A stretch of 64,000 nt of DNA from an uncultured Lachnospiraceae bacterium (GCA_910587715.1 CAJUMV010000001.1:1-64000); one strand, 5' to 3'. Positions 1 through 9,848 are shown, counted from the stretch's first letter. Translations and numbers: made by a program. Notes: generated by a model not told the origin, from the letters alone.

Positions 1-273
1 TACCGACATATAAGAACTTCTAAAGAGATAATCTAAATTCACCATAAATTTTATGAACATTTTAATAAAATTTCGGAAAAAATGTCGGATGAGATGGAAG
101 AGTTACTATATTTATAATTTTGAATGGATTCTTATAAAAAGTTATGGGGATTGTGGAATAAGATTTGAAAGGAAGGAGAAAATGCCCATGTTATATGATA
201 AAAGTACGCACGGCGATTAACCTTATAACGGTTCTTAGAGACATAGATGAGAGAAAAATAGTATTCGGAGTTA

Positions 274-2235
274 TTAAGGAGTATTGTACGGCAGCCATAC
301 CCGCTCGCGCTCCGGGCTGGATCCAAATAAAATGTCATAGTCCACCACCATGAAATGTCGTACCGCTTCACTTTGACTGTTATTATATGCATGGAGTACG
401 CTGCCTTGATTATCTGCCACCAGGATACGTGTATTTGTTTTTAGAACCTCCCGCTGACGTTTCAGAATAAGCGACATATCTGAATCCGGAAGCCCTGCAT
501 ATGTGAGCAGCATCTGCGGCAGATAATTGATGTTTTCGCCATCCAACTCCACCCGGTCTGCTTCGAAGTTGCTCCATATCAGCACGGGTACGGAATAGAG
601 CCGTCTCTGTGTTTCGGAATCGGTACCACCCAATCCCATTAACTCTAATGCCTCTTTGGAAAAACCGGGCATATGGTCCCCATACATGGCAAGCACGACA
701 GGCTCGTCTGTCTGCGCAAAATAATCCGTCAATCCTTCAAAGGCTTGATTAGCGAGATAAATTCCATTGATGTAACTTACCAAATCCATATAAGCTTCCT
801 CGTCCAGAGTGCCTTTCAGATTTACAGAAATCGGATAGGGATAAGGCTTTAGTGAGCCATGTTTACGGTCCAAACCTTGTATATGATTTCCTATGGAAAC
901 GGCATATATAAATTTCTGCCTGGCATGACTCTCCTCGTATTCCTTAATAATCTGCAGGGCAAGGCTTTCATCGGAAATATAGCACGAATAAATATCAGTA
1001 TAATCCATATCATCCTCGAACACAATCTTATCAAAGCCCATAGCCGGATACATCGTGCTTCTGCCATAAAAGTTTCCATCATAGGGATGGATTGCCACAG
1101 TATCATAATCCAGCGCATTGAAATAATCCACAATGGACGGTACCTTGCGTTTTTCGAGCGCCGAAGCGATTCCGGTATAGGATGTAAAGTATTTTGTATT
1201 CAGCCCGGTCAGGAACTCCGTTTCGGAGCCGATTGTGCCGCCGCAGAACAGATTGGTCGTAAGGCAGCCGGAGGAACAGCTTTTTTCAAGCTTCCGGTAG
1301 ATTTCCATCGGGTCGGATGAAAAAGTAACGTTGCCGCTTGTAATATTATCCGTGTTCCACCACGATTCGTTCATTATGACGATTACACTCGGACGGGTGC
1401 CAGATTCTGTCCCATCGTTCGCCGGACGGATGTCCGTGAAAAAGCGGTAGCTGTCCTGTACGTTGTTCATGTTAATATTGGTCAGTTTGTCGTTTTTTAT
1501 AAAATTATAAACGATGTACTGTTCACTTTCTTTCCCTTTTACATCTATGGTATCAATGGACGTCATGCTGTATGCGTTTTCGACAAAGTAACCGCCATAA
1601 CCAAGCATCCCTGCCAGACAGATGCAGCCAAAGGCAAGACTTAATATATGCCGACGTTTGAGCAGTGAGGGTTCCTTTTGTAAAAAAAGAGGATATTTCC
1701 GACATAGCCGGTCTGCAGCAAACCCACCGGCACATAAAAGAAATACATATGCCAATACTTTAAGCTGCAAAGAAGTGAATTTCAAGTTGAGATATCGCAG
1801 CGCGATTCCTGCCGCTTCCGTTACCATCAGGTCACTAAAACGTAGAAGTTCATTCAGGGCGGCATATTTAATGTTGTCTGCATAAGCTAAAAACATGAGC
1901 AGCAGAGACGGTATGGTAAGAGCCACCCAAAGCCGCCGGCTAAAAAATAACAGCGTCATGATACTCAGACCGATTACAATAGTTTCAAAGCGGTAGTATC
2001 TGTCAACCGAATTGTCGACGTAGTAGGCAAGAATGGTGCTGTCCGGCTGCAGGACATAATAATCCGCCAGATATGGCAGAAATGTGATTGCTGTTATCAG
2101 CAGAGCTGCCGCAAACAGATAAACGCATATTTTGTATTCTTTTTTCAGCCTTTCTGTGTACGTTGAGTCATTCATCTTCCGCATCCCATCCATAACCACT
2201 GATTTTATGATAACGTATCTTTTCTTGTATTTCAA
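274..2235 (-). CDS. LTA synthase-family sulfatase-fold membrane enzyme
   Basis: Member of the LtaS/phosphoglycerol transferase family, which moves glycerol-phosphate from phosphatidylglycerol to a growing polymer or glycolipid outside the cell. The N-terminal third has about five membrane segments (roughly residues 36-56, 84-99, 103-120, 158-175, 196-217), followed by an extracellular sulfatase-fold domain. Expected metal and nucleophile residues are visible: Glu290 in IVIMNESW, the likely nucleophile Thr334 in GGTIGSETEF, and Asp520-His521 in MYGDHMPG. The start is TTG, chosen because AGGA lies 7 nt upstream; internal ATGs at codons 15, 18 and 21 lack a well-placed ribosome binding site. The length of 653 residues is usual for the family. 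It is divergent from the next gene. The true substrate (LTA or other glycerol-phosphate decoration) is not determined. Confidence 0.88.
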   Translation of the reverse strand: MKYKKRYVIIKSVVMDGMRKMNDSTYTERLKKEYKICVYLFAAALLITAITFLPYLADYYVLQPDSTILAYYVDNSVDRYYRFETIVIGLSIMTLLFFSRRLWVALTIPSLLLMFLAYADNIKYAALNELLRFSDLMVTEAAGIALRYLNLKFTSLQLKVLAYVFLLCAGGFAADRLCRKYPLFLQKEPSLLKRRHILSLAFGCICLAGMLGYGGYFVENAYSMTSIDTIDVKGKESEQYIVYNFIKNDKLTNINMNNVQDSYRFFTDIRPANDGTESGTRPSVIVIMNESWWNTDNITSGNVTFSSDPMEIYRKLEKSCSSGCLTTNLFCGGTIGSETEFLTGLNTKYFTSYTGIASALEKRKVPSIVDYFNALDYDTVAIHPYDGNFYGRSTMYPAMGFDKIVFEDDMDYTDIYSCYISDESLALQIIKEYEESHARQKFIYAVSIGNHIQGLDRKHGSLKPYPYPISVNLKGTLDEEAYMDLVSYINGIYLANQAFEGLTDYFAQTDEPVVLAMYGDHMPGFSKEALELMGLGGTDSETQRRLYSVPVLIWSNFEADRVELDGENINYLPQMLLTYAGLPDSDMSLILKRQREVLKTNTRILVADNQGSVLHAYNNSQSEAVRHFMVVDYDILFGSSPERERVWLPYNTP

Positions 2236-2249
2236 TACACATTCCTGCG

Positions 2250-2278
2250 TTGACTTTCGTATATCATTGCCTTACAAT
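2250..2278 (+). promoter_or_regulatory. Sigma-A-type promoter for the aldo/keto reductase
   Basis: TTGACT at 2250-2255, a 17-nt spacer and TACAAT at 2273-2278 form a near-consensus promoter about 70 nt upstream of the reductase start, in the divergent intergenic region. Confidence 0.7.
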
Positions 2279-2349
2279 GAAAGAATCAAAGAAAGAAATC
2301 CCACAAATTAGGTGAGTAGAGAAACGGAACAAACCAAAGGAGGGAAATC

Positions 2350-3495
2350 ATGCAGTATCGCAGACTTGGGAAAACGGAATTACTGGTCAGCGAGGTCGGC
2401 TTTGGAGGCGAGTGGCTGGAGCGTCACGATTACGAAGAGTGCAAAGCTATGATTGACCGGGCGGACGAAATGGGAATTAACATTCTGGACTGCTGGATGT
2501 CAGAGCCAAATGTCCGCACGAAGATTGGAAAAGCTCTGGCGGGAAGACGTGAGAAATGGTTTATTCAGGGGCATATCGGGTCCACATGGCAGAACGGTCA
2601 GTATGAGAGAACCCGTGATGTAGAAAAATGCAGGGAAGCGTTTGAGGATTTGCTGACGCGTTTGCAGACGGATTATGTCGATTTAGGTATGATTCATTTT
2701 ATTGATCAGGAGGCGGATTGGGATAACGCCATGAACGGGGCTTTTATCGAGTATGTGAAGGAGCTTAAGGCGTGTGGGAAAATCCGCCATATCGGCATGA
2801 GTACGCACAATCCGCTTATGGCGAAAAAGGCGGCACAGAGTGAGCTTATTGAGATGATTCTGTTCAGCATTAATCCGGCGTTTGACCTTCTGCCGCCTAC
2901 GGACAATATTGACGATTATTTTGCGGAGGAATACGAGGACGGATTCGGCGGTATTGACCCGGCAAGGGCGGAGGTTTACAAGCTGTGCGAGCAGAACGAT
3001 GTGGGTATTACCGTTATGAAGCCCTATGCGGGGGGAAGGCTGTTCGACGCGGCACGCTCACCTTTTGGCGTGGCGCTGACGCCAGTGCAGTGTATTCATT
3101 ACTGTCTGACACGTCCTGCGGTTGCTTCTGTTCTGGCGGGTTATGACACGCCGGAGCATGTGGAGCAGGCGGTGGCTTACGAGACGGCTGATGAGGTGGA
3201 AAAGAATTATGCAGCGGTTCTGGCAAAGGCGCCCCGCAATACCTTTGGCAGGGGTGAGTGTACATACTGTGGGCATTGTAAGCCCTGCCCGAAAGAAATT
3301 GATATCGCGATGGTAAACAAATATTATGACCTTGCCGTGATGCAGGAGGAGGTTCCCGCCACGGTGAGGGAGCATTATGCCGCGCTGGAGCACAAGGCGG
3401 ACGCGTGTATCGGCTGTAAAGCATGTGAGAGCCGCTGTCCGTTCGGGGTGAAGATTGCGGAGCGGATGGGAAAGACGGCAGAGCTGTTTCGATAG
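2350..3495 (+). CDS. Aldo/keto reductase with C-terminal 2x[4Fe-4S] ferredoxin domain
   Basis: AKR-superfamily barrel (about residues 1-290) fused to a bacterial-type ferredoxin module. Two cysteine clusters are plain: CTYCGHCKPCP at about 304-314 and CIGCKACESRCP at about 353-364, each ending in the CP expected for a [4Fe-4S] ligand set. Of the classical AKR tetrad, Asp47 (ILDCW) and a His in MIHFID are present, but the Tyr normally five residues after the Asp and the Lys on the next strand (here FIQGHIG) are not recognisable. This is a soluble redox protein; a flavin- or iron-sulfur-linked electron path is more likely than plain NADPH hydride chemistry, but that is inference. A strong site, AAAGGAGGG, lies just before the ATG. 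It stands alone, with its own promoter. Confidence 0.9.
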   Translation: MQYRRLGKTELLVSEVGFGGEWLERHDYEECKAMIDRADEMGINILDCWMSEPNVRTKIGKALAGRREKWFIQGHIGSTWQNGQYERTRDVEKCREAFEDLLTRLQTDYVDLGMIHFIDQEADWDNAMNGAFIEYVKELKACGKIRHIGMSTHNPLMAKKAAQSELIEMILFSINPAFDLLPPTDNIDDYFAEEYEDGFGGIDPARAEVYKLCEQNDVGITVMKPYAGGRLFDAARSPFGVALTPVQCIHYCLTRPAVASVLAGYDTPEHVEQAVAYETADEVEKNYAAVLAKAPRNTFGRGECTYCGHCKPCPKEIDIAMVNKYYDLAVMQEEVPATVREHYAALEHKADACIGCKACESRCPFGVKIAERMGKTAELFR

Positions 3496-3511
3496 AAAAA
3501 TCATTTACGGG

Positions 3512-3540
3512 ATGACTTTATAAAAAAACGGGAATATAAT
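3512..3540 (+). promoter_or_regulatory. Promoter for the hybrid histidine kinase
   Basis: ATGACT at 3512-3517, 17-nt spacer, perfect TATAAT at 3535-3540. Transcription would start near 3547, which leaves no room for a ribosome site before the ATG at 3552 and supports the start at 3600. Confidence 0.6.
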
Positions 3541-3599
3541 AATTATTAGAAATGAAAAGTACCAAAGCAGTTAGTTGTAAAAGTGAAACGAGGACCAAA

Positions 3600-6173
3600 A
3601 TGAGTAAGAAACGTAATGAAAGTAAGAGAGATAAAGGCATTTCATTGCTTGTTTCTATCGTTTTGGTCTTTTTTGTTCTGGGTATTATCGTCTTTTCCGT
3701 ATCCCACAAAATTATGGCAGAGATGGCGGCATCAGCGACGCAGAATCTGAATGAGAGTCTTGACCTGATCAAATGTACAATAGAAGCGATTCTAAACAAA
3801 GAGGCGGAGTATCAGCGGCTGATGGCGCAGGGAATTGCCGCGATGGAGAGCCCGGAAGAGTATGTCCTCAACTATAAAAAGAGCGAAACCATGGTAAAAC
3901 TCGGCTTGATACGGTCGGGTGAAACGGCGGGCGTGTGCAGTACGGGAGAGGCGTTCACGGAGGAAGAAATGGACTTTTCGGCAGGGGGAATGATCGACGG
4001 ACTGCCGGTGTCCCAGTCTTACTTAAACTATATGGGGACGTGGGCTTACTGCATCAAATGCCCTGTTATAAGAGACGGACAGGAAATCGCCACGCTCTAT
4101 GTGGAATATATTTATGACACCTTTGACAAGTCGCTGCCGGAGGGTTTTTACAATCAGCAGGCAATGCTCTATATTATGGATGCGGAGACGGAGCGGTTTG
4201 TTTTAAAACCTAAGGGCATGGGGGAACGGAGTGCGGGTCATCTGAACCTGACGGATTTTTACCGTGCCAATGATATTCAGGAGGAAGGTCTTCGGGAAGA
4301 GGTGGAGGACTGCCTGAAACACAATAAGAACATTATGTTCTACCATGATATCAGAAATAAAGATGCATTGAATTACATGTGGTCGGTAAACGGCGGCACG
4401 ATTTATCTGATCGGCTATGTGCCGATCGAGGCGATACAGCAGGAAGGCAGGACGGTCAACCAGAATATTTTTATAGTGGTTTTTGTCATGCTGACTGCTT
4501 TTATCCTGTGCTGTATATTGTATTATCTGAATCAGAGGCAGAAGATCAGACTTCGCAGGGAGCGGGAGGAGGAGAGAGAGATCAGCAACCGCAGGCTGGC
4601 GGAGGCATTGCAGGCGGCGCAGATTGCAAGCAATTCAAAGACCATGTTTCTCTCCAATATGTCCCACGATATCCGCACGCCGATGAACGCGGTTCTGGGA
4701 TTTACGACGCTGCTTGCCAGAGATGCAGAAAACTCGGAAAAGGTGCGGAAATATACGAAGAAGATCATGGCGTCCGGGCAGCATCTGCTCAGTCTGATCA
4801 ACGATATTTTGGATGTGTCTAAGATAGAGAGCGGCAAGGTCGTCCTGAATGTGGAGGAATTTACGTTGAATGATCTGGTGTCCTCCGTGGATGCGATCAT
4901 CCGTCCGATGGCGGAGGCGAGGTCGCAGAAGTTTTCAGTGGAAGTGACGGGAATCAAACACGAGTTTCTGTTGGGCGACGAGACGCGGATTAACCAGATT
5001 TTGATTAATCTCTTATCCAATGCTGTCAAATATACGCCGGAAGGCGGCAGCATTTGGTTCCGGATTATTGGTCTGAAACAGCGGTCCAATCAGTTCGAGC
5101 ATATCAGGATCGAGGTGCAGGACAACGGATACGGCATGACGAAGGCGTATCTGGAGACGATATTTGACGCATTTACGCGGGCGGAAAACAGCACCACGAA
5201 TAAGGTGCAGGGCACAGGGCTTGGCATGGCGATTACCAAGAATATCATAGAGCTGATGGGCGGTACCATTGACGTTTTCAGCGAGGTGGATCAGGGCAGC
5301 CTGTTCAGGGTTGAACTGGAGTTCCGCATCCCGGAGGGACAGGCAGACAGGCAGTTCTGGGCGCAGATGGGTATTTCGCGGATGCTCGTTATGGATACGG
5401 ATGAGGAGACTTGCGGAAATATAAAAACGCTCATGGGCGATGTGGGCGTGGAGGCGGATCTGGCGCACAATATGGAGGAGGCTTTGTCTCTGCTGGAAAA
5501 GAGCGCGGACAGCTATCAGGTGGCGCTGCTTGGCGGAAGCATCGTGGAGACGGGTGCTGCGCAGGCGGTAAATCAGATCCGGGAGAGGATCGGGGAAACG
5601 GTTCCTGTTCTGGTTTTATCGGATCACGGCAAAGCGGGAGACGTGGACTTGGATCAGACAGAGAATGCCGGCGTGCTCATAAAACCTTTTTTTGCATCGG
5701 CTTTCAAAGAAAAGATACTGGAGATGAGGGCAGAGCCCGAAAGTGGCGGGGAGTTTGCGGCGGAACCCGGGCAAACTCTGGCAGGGCTGCATTTTCTGGC
5801 AGCGGAGGACAATGAGATTAACGCGGAGATCCTGCGGGAAATTCTTGCCTATGAGAATGCGGGGTGCGAGATTGTCGAGAACGGGCAGCTAGCGGTGGAG
5901 CGGTTTGAGAGGGCGAAGGAAGACGAATTTGACGCGATTCTCATGGATGTGCAGATGCCGGTTATGAACGGCTATGACGCCACCAGAGCGATCCGTGCTT
6001 TGGAGCGTGAAGACGCGCGGACAATTCCGATTATTGCGATGACGGCGAACGCTTTTGCGGAGGATGAAAAGGAGGCGCTGGATGCGGGCATGGACGTCCA
6101 TCTGGCGAAACCGATTGACATAGAACTGTTAAAGCAGGTAATCAGGCAGTATACAAAGCATACAGATGAATGA
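3600..6173 (+). CDS. Hybrid sensor histidine kinase with two receiver domains
   Basis: Membrane sensor kinase of 857 residues. Order of parts: TM1 (about 13-36), an extracellular sensing region of about 250 residues (Cache-like by layout, not proven), TM2 (about 289-310), a coiled linker, a HisKA domain with the phospho-acceptor His356 in MSHDIRTPMNA, then HATPase_c with an N box (LLSNAVKYTPEG) and G boxes (DNGYGM, GTGLGM). A degenerate receiver (about 601-715) lacks the phospho-Asp: VALLGG stands where an Asp is expected. A complete C-terminal receiver carries Asp783 in LMDVQMPVMNG and the KP motif. No HPt domain or output regulator is adjacent, so the phosphorelay partner lies elsewhere. 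The start at 3600 is chosen for GAGG seven nt upstream. The next gene, 100 nt on, is a solute-binding lipoprotein that could present the ligand. Confidence 0.92.
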   Translation: MSKKRNESKRDKGISLLVSIVLVFFVLGIIVFSVSHKIMAEMAASATQNLNESLDLIKCTIEAILNKEAEYQRLMAQGIAAMESPEEYVLNYKKSETMVKLGLIRSGETAGVCSTGEAFTEEEMDFSAGGMIDGLPVSQSYLNYMGTWAYCIKCPVIRDGQEIATLYVEYIYDTFDKSLPEGFYNQQAMLYIMDAETERFVLKPKGMGERSAGHLNLTDFYRANDIQEEGLREEVEDCLKHNKNIMFYHDIRNKDALNYMWSVNGGTIYLIGYVPIEAIQQEGRTVNQNIFIVVFVMLTAFILCCILYYLNQRQKIRLRREREEEREISNRRLAEALQAAQIASNSKTMFLSNMSHDIRTPMNAVLGFTTLLARDAENSEKVRKYTKKIMASGQHLLSLINDILDVSKIESGKVVLNVEEFTLNDLVSSVDAIIRPMAEARSQKFSVEVTGIKHEFLLGDETRINQILINLLSNAVKYTPEGGSIWFRIIGLKQRSNQFEHIRIEVQDNGYGMTKAYLETIFDAFTRAENSTTNKVQGTGLGMAITKNIIELMGGTIDVFSEVDQGSLFRVELEFRIPEGQADRQFWAQMGISRMLVMDTDEETCGNIKTLMGDVGVEADLAHNMEEALSLLEKSADSYQVALLGGSIVETGAAQAVNQIRERIGETVPVLVLSDHGKAGDVDLDQTENAGVLIKPFFASAFKEKILEMRAEPESGGEFAAEPGQTLAGLHFLAAEDNEINAEILREILAYENAGCEIVENGQLAVERFERAKEDEFDAILMDVQMPVMNGYDATRAIRALEREDARTIPIIAMTANAFAEDEKEALDAGMDVHLAKPIDIELLKQVIRQYTKHTDE

Positions 6174-6273
6174 TTATGACAAATATATACACATAATATG
6201 GTATGTATGGCAGTGCGCTTGGACTGCAATAAAGTAATATTGGAATTAAGTGCTAATGGAGGTTATAGTGTAA

Positions 6274-7593
6274 ATGTGCAGAAAGAGCGGTTTTAAGAAA
6301 TGGGGACTACTGTGCCTTGCCGGAATAACGGCTTTCTCTATATCGGCGTGCGGCGGGACTGACGGATCCGATAATAAGCTGATTGTCGTGGAGGATAAGA
6401 AGGATCGTGAAGTAAGTCTGTTCAGTCCCATGGAAAAGACGGAAGCTAACGTGGAAAATGTGGCAAGAAGCGCGGCAGATAAGACGATTATGCTGGCAGA
6501 GGAAAAGCTGGGTGTAAGTGTAGGCTATGTGACATATACGGCAGAAGACTATCAGGATAAGACCTATGACGAGGTGACGCTGGACAGGGCTCGCAACGAT
6601 ATGGATGATATTTATCTGCTGAACCCGGATACGCTTCGCGCGCTGGGGGAAGAAGGAAAACTGCAGGATTTGTCCGGGCTGGACTGCACTAAAAATCTGC
6701 GGGACGTGGTGAAAGCGGCGAATATGGTAGACGGAAAGCTTGTGGCGATTCCGCAGGAGGTAGTGGCTTACGGTCTGTTTATCAATAAGGATATGTTTGA
6801 CAAGTATCAGCTCACTTTGCCGGAGACGCCGGAAGATTTTTTAGAGTGCTGCAGAGTGTTTAAGGAGAATGGCGTGGAGACGCCGGTGGGCGCCAACAGA
6901 TGGTGGCTGGAAACTTTTGTGCTGGCGCAGGCTTACGCTGATTTATACAACGGCGGGAACACAGAGGCGGAAATCGCGGCATTAAACACCGGGGAGAGCA
7001 AATACAGCGAGTATATGCGTTCGGGATTTGAGTTTTTGCAGGAGCTGATCGACAAGGGATATGTGGATGCAGAGAAGGCGCTTGTGAGCGAGGCGATCGA
7101 AGGAGAGGGAGCGGATTTTCTCGCGCAGAAGACGCCCATAGTTATGGCATACTGGGGTGCGGCGAACACGGAAACCGCTTATGGAAAGACAGATTTTGAA
7201 ATGCAGGTCATTGGATTCCCGAGCAGCCGCGGGCAGATGCCGGTTATGCCCATGACAGGTTTCGGCGTGGGCACCAATGTCGCGCATGGGGAAGATGCGC
7301 TGGCTGTTCTGGACATCATGCTTTCCGATGAAGCCCTGCAGATTTACGCGGAGACGAACCGGGTGATCTCCCCGTCCAAAAACGTGGAAGTCGAGTGTGT
7401 GGATCCGCTGAAGCCGCTGAACGACAGGATTCAGGAGAATGTCTACGTTCTTGGATCCAATGCGGGAATGGATGTGGAGCAGTGGGGAAATACCTGCCTG
7501 ATCGTGAGGGAACTGCTGGGCGGCGCCACGGTGGATGAGTGTATGGCGATGTTTGACCGGCTGCAGGAAGAGGCATTGCAGAAAAATAAGTAG
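6274..7593 (+). CDS. Extracellular solute (sugar)-binding lipoprotein, orphan
   Basis: Family 1 type extracellular solute-binding protein of ABC carbohydrate importers. The signal peptide ends in a lipobox SISAC with the lipidated Cys26, so the mature protein sits on the outer face of the membrane. The length of 439 residues fits the family. GGAGG lies 11 nt upstream of the ATG. There are no permease or ATPase genes beside it: upstream is a membrane sensor kinase and downstream (35 nt) an alpha-galactosidase. Either it feeds a permease encoded elsewhere, or it works as the ligand-presenting partner of the kinase; the second is inference from context. The substrate is plausibly a galactoside. 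Confidence 0.85.
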   Translation: MCRKSGFKKWGLLCLAGITAFSISACGGTDGSDNKLIVVEDKKDREVSLFSPMEKTEANVENVARSAADKTIMLAEEKLGVSVGYVTYTAEDYQDKTYDEVTLDRARNDMDDIYLLNPDTLRALGEEGKLQDLSGLDCTKNLRDVVKAANMVDGKLVAIPQEVVAYGLFINKDMFDKYQLTLPETPEDFLECCRVFKENGVETPVGANRWWLETFVLAQAYADLYNGGNTEAEIAALNTGESKYSEYMRSGFEFLQELIDKGYVDAEKALVSEAIEGEGADFLAQKTPIVMAYWGAANTETAYGKTDFEMQVIGFPSSRGQMPVMPMTGFGVGTNVAHGEDALAVLDIMLSDEALQIYAETNRVISPSKNVEVECVDPLKPLNDRIQENVYVLGSNAGMDVEQWGNTCLIVRELLGGATVDECMAMFDRLQEEALQKNK

Positions 7594-7628
7594 AACGGGA
7601 TAAAAGTTTTGCGCGGGACGGGGAAAGC

Positions 7629-9848
7629 ATGAATATAATATACAGCGAATTTATATTGGGGGATATGCGTGCCTGTTATGTGCAGGACGAGGAGACGGGG
7701 AGTGTGGAGCTTGTGCTGCTCCCGGAGGATATGGCTTATGAGGTTGCTTACCGGGAAAAGCCGTACCCGGATTCCCTCGTGCAGGTAAAGCTGGCTGGTG
7801 ACACTTATGCGGGCGGCTATGCAGGCGGCAGGACGATGCGGCAGAGCGCGTCCGTGCTGAATCTGGAATTTGAGGGACAGGATGTGAGCCACAATGGCGA
7901 TGCTGCCAGAGAGCGGGGTGTCCGCCCGGCGTGTTCTGTGCCAGAGAGTCAGCAAGGCTGTGGGAAAGAAGTGCGGAAAGCGGAGGACGGGAAGTGTGAA
8001 ACGGTGATTTGCACGACTTTCTCAGATAAACGGGGTTACCGTTACCGGCATTATCTTGTGTGGAAACAGGGCAAGAAAAGCCTGCTCTCCTACACGGAAT
8101 TTGAGAATGGGTCCAAAGAGGCGGCGGATCTGGAAATGCTTTCCAGCTTTTCTCTGAGCAGGATTTCGCCTTTTGTTGGCGCGGACGAGAGCGGGCTGCT
8201 GCAGCTGCACCGCATCCGAAGCGTGTGGAGCATGGAGGGCAGAACGGAGTCGAAGCTTTTGGAAGATTTACAGCTGGAACCTTCGTGGGGCGGTCACGCG
8301 GTGCGCTGCGAGCGGTTCGGGCAGGTTGGGTCCATGCCGGTGAATGGATATTTTCCCTATGCGGTGATGGAAGATACCAAGTCTGATATCTTCTGGGGCG
8401 CGCAGCTTTGCCACAATGCGAGCTGGCAGATGGAGGTGTACCGTAGGGGAGACGATGCGGCGCTTTCCGGCGGACTGGCGGATTACGATTTCGGGCACTG
8501 GATGAAACGGGTGGAGCCTGGGGAAACGTTTGTGACACCTGCGGCAATTCTGTCTGTGTGCAGGAGCGGCGGTGTCGAAGAAATTTCCCAGAGGATGACG
8601 GCGGCTCTGGATGAAACAGTGGATGCAGGACCTGACTGCGAGCAGGCGCTTCCCATTATCTTCAATGAGTATTGCACGACCTGGGGGGACCCTTCCCATG
8701 AAAATATCTGCGGGATTCTGGAAGCCATTAAGGACAAAGGATTTTCCTATTTTGTGATCGACTGCGGCTGGTACAGGCAGCAAGGCGTCCCGTGGGATGT
8801 GGCAATGGGCGATTACCAGGTGTCTAAGGAGCTGTTCCCGGAGGGGCTCAATCAGACTGTGAAAGCAATCAACGATCATGGCATGAAAGCCGGTATCTGG
8901 TTCGAGATCGACAACGTGGGCGAGAGGGCACAGAGCTACCAGAAAACGGAGCATCTGCTCACGAGAAACGGCAGGCCGCTCACCACTTCCATGAGAAGAT
9001 TCTGGGATATGCGGCAGGAGTGGGTGCAGAAATATCTGGAAGAGAGGGTGATCGGCACGTTGGAGAAGTACGGTTTCTCCTACATGAAAATGGACTATAA
9101 CGACACGATCGGCGTGGGTTGTGACGGGGCGGAGTCTTTGGGCGAGGGGCTGCGGCAGAATATGGAAGCGTCGCTTGCCTTCATCCGTAAGGCGAAAGAG
9201 CGGATTCCCGGCTTTATTCTGGAAAACTGTTCTTCCGGCGGGCATAAGCTGGAGCCGCTTATGATGAGCGAGTGCAGCATGGCTTCTTTTTCGGATGCCC
9301 ATGAGTGCGAGGAGATTCCGATTATCGCGGCGGCGCTGCACCGTGTGATCCTGCCGAGACAGAGCCAGATCTGGGCGGTGATACGGGAGAGCGATTCCCT
9401 CAAAAGAATTGCGTATTCGATCGCCAATACATTTCTGGGGAGGATGTGTCTGTCAGGGGATGTGACGAAACTGACGGACGCCCAGTGGGATGTGATTGAC
9501 AGAGGAATCGCCTTTTATAAAAAGGCGGCGCCTGTTATTAAGGACGGTTACAGCAGGCTTTACGGACCGAAGGTGGTGAGCTGGCGTCATCCGAAAGGCT
9601 GGCAGTGCCTTGTGCGGACTGAGGGCGGCGTGGAGCATGAGCGGAAGGACGGACTGCTTGCCGTATTCCACAGCTTTAACGGGGAACATGACGGCGCGCT
9701 GGAAGTGCCCCTTCCCGCGGACGGGGTATATCAGATTGAGGAAATTTACTCCGATGCGGAGGCGGACGTCAGGATTGCCGATGGGAAGATAGTGTGCCGG
9801 ATCCCGGAGGATATGCGAGCCGTGGCGGTTCTGGCGAGGAAAGTCTGA
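7629..9848 (+). CDS. GH36-family alpha-galactosidase
   Basis: Glycoside hydrolase family 36 enzyme of 739 residues, predicted to release terminal alpha-galactose. An N-terminal beta-sandwich region is followed by the (beta/alpha)8 barrel with the family landmarks: YFVIDCGWY, the nucleophile Asp489 in YMKMDYND, LENCSSGG, and the acid/base candidate Asp556 in SFSDAHEC, 67 residues after the nucleophile. A small C-terminal beta domain ends the protein. There is no signal peptide, so it acts in the cytoplasm on imported oligosaccharide. The start is ATG with GGGGAAAGC directly before it. It is probably co-transcribed with the binding protein. The nucleophile motif KMDYN differs from the more usual KWDMN, so a related GH36 specificity is possible. 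Confidence 0.88.
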   Translation: MNIIYSEFILGDMRACYVQDEETGSVELVLLPEDMAYEVAYREKPYPDSLVQVKLAGDTYAGGYAGGRTMRQSASVLNLEFEGQDVSHNGDAARERGVRPACSVPESQQGCGKEVRKAEDGKCETVICTTFSDKRGYRYRHYLVWKQGKKSLLSYTEFENGSKEAADLEMLSSFSLSRISPFVGADESGLLQLHRIRSVWSMEGRTESKLLEDLQLEPSWGGHAVRCERFGQVGSMPVNGYFPYAVMEDTKSDIFWGAQLCHNASWQMEVYRRGDDAALSGGLADYDFGHWMKRVEPGETFVTPAAILSVCRSGGVEEISQRMTAALDETVDAGPDCEQALPIIFNEYCTTWGDPSHENICGILEAIKDKGFSYFVIDCGWYRQQGVPWDVAMGDYQVSKELFPEGLNQTVKAINDHGMKAGIWFEIDNVGERAQSYQKTEHLLTRNGRPLTTSMRRFWDMRQEWVQKYLEERVIGTLEKYGFSYMKMDYNDTIGVGCDGAESLGEGLRQNMEASLAFIRKAKERIPGFILENCSSGGHKLEPLMMSECSMASFSDAHECEEIPIIAAALHRVILPRQSQIWAVIRESDSLKRIAYSIANTFLGRMCLSGDVTKLTDAQWDVIDRGIAFYKKAAPVIKDGYSRLYGPKVVSWRHPKGWQCLVRTEGGVEHERKDGLLAVFHSFNGEHDGALEVPLPADGVYQIEEIYSDAEADVRIADGKIVCRIPEDMRAVAVLARKV

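Noticed and set aside
1..273. Short open frames on both strands at the left edge (132-392 minus, 165-353 plus)
   Set aside because: No ribosome sites, no recognisable protein features, and an AT-rich non-coding look. I see no gene, repeat or clear terminator in this stretch.
8268..9341. 357-codon open frame on the minus strand
   Set aside because: Antisense to the GH36 gene, with no domain and a composition typical of a shadow frame.
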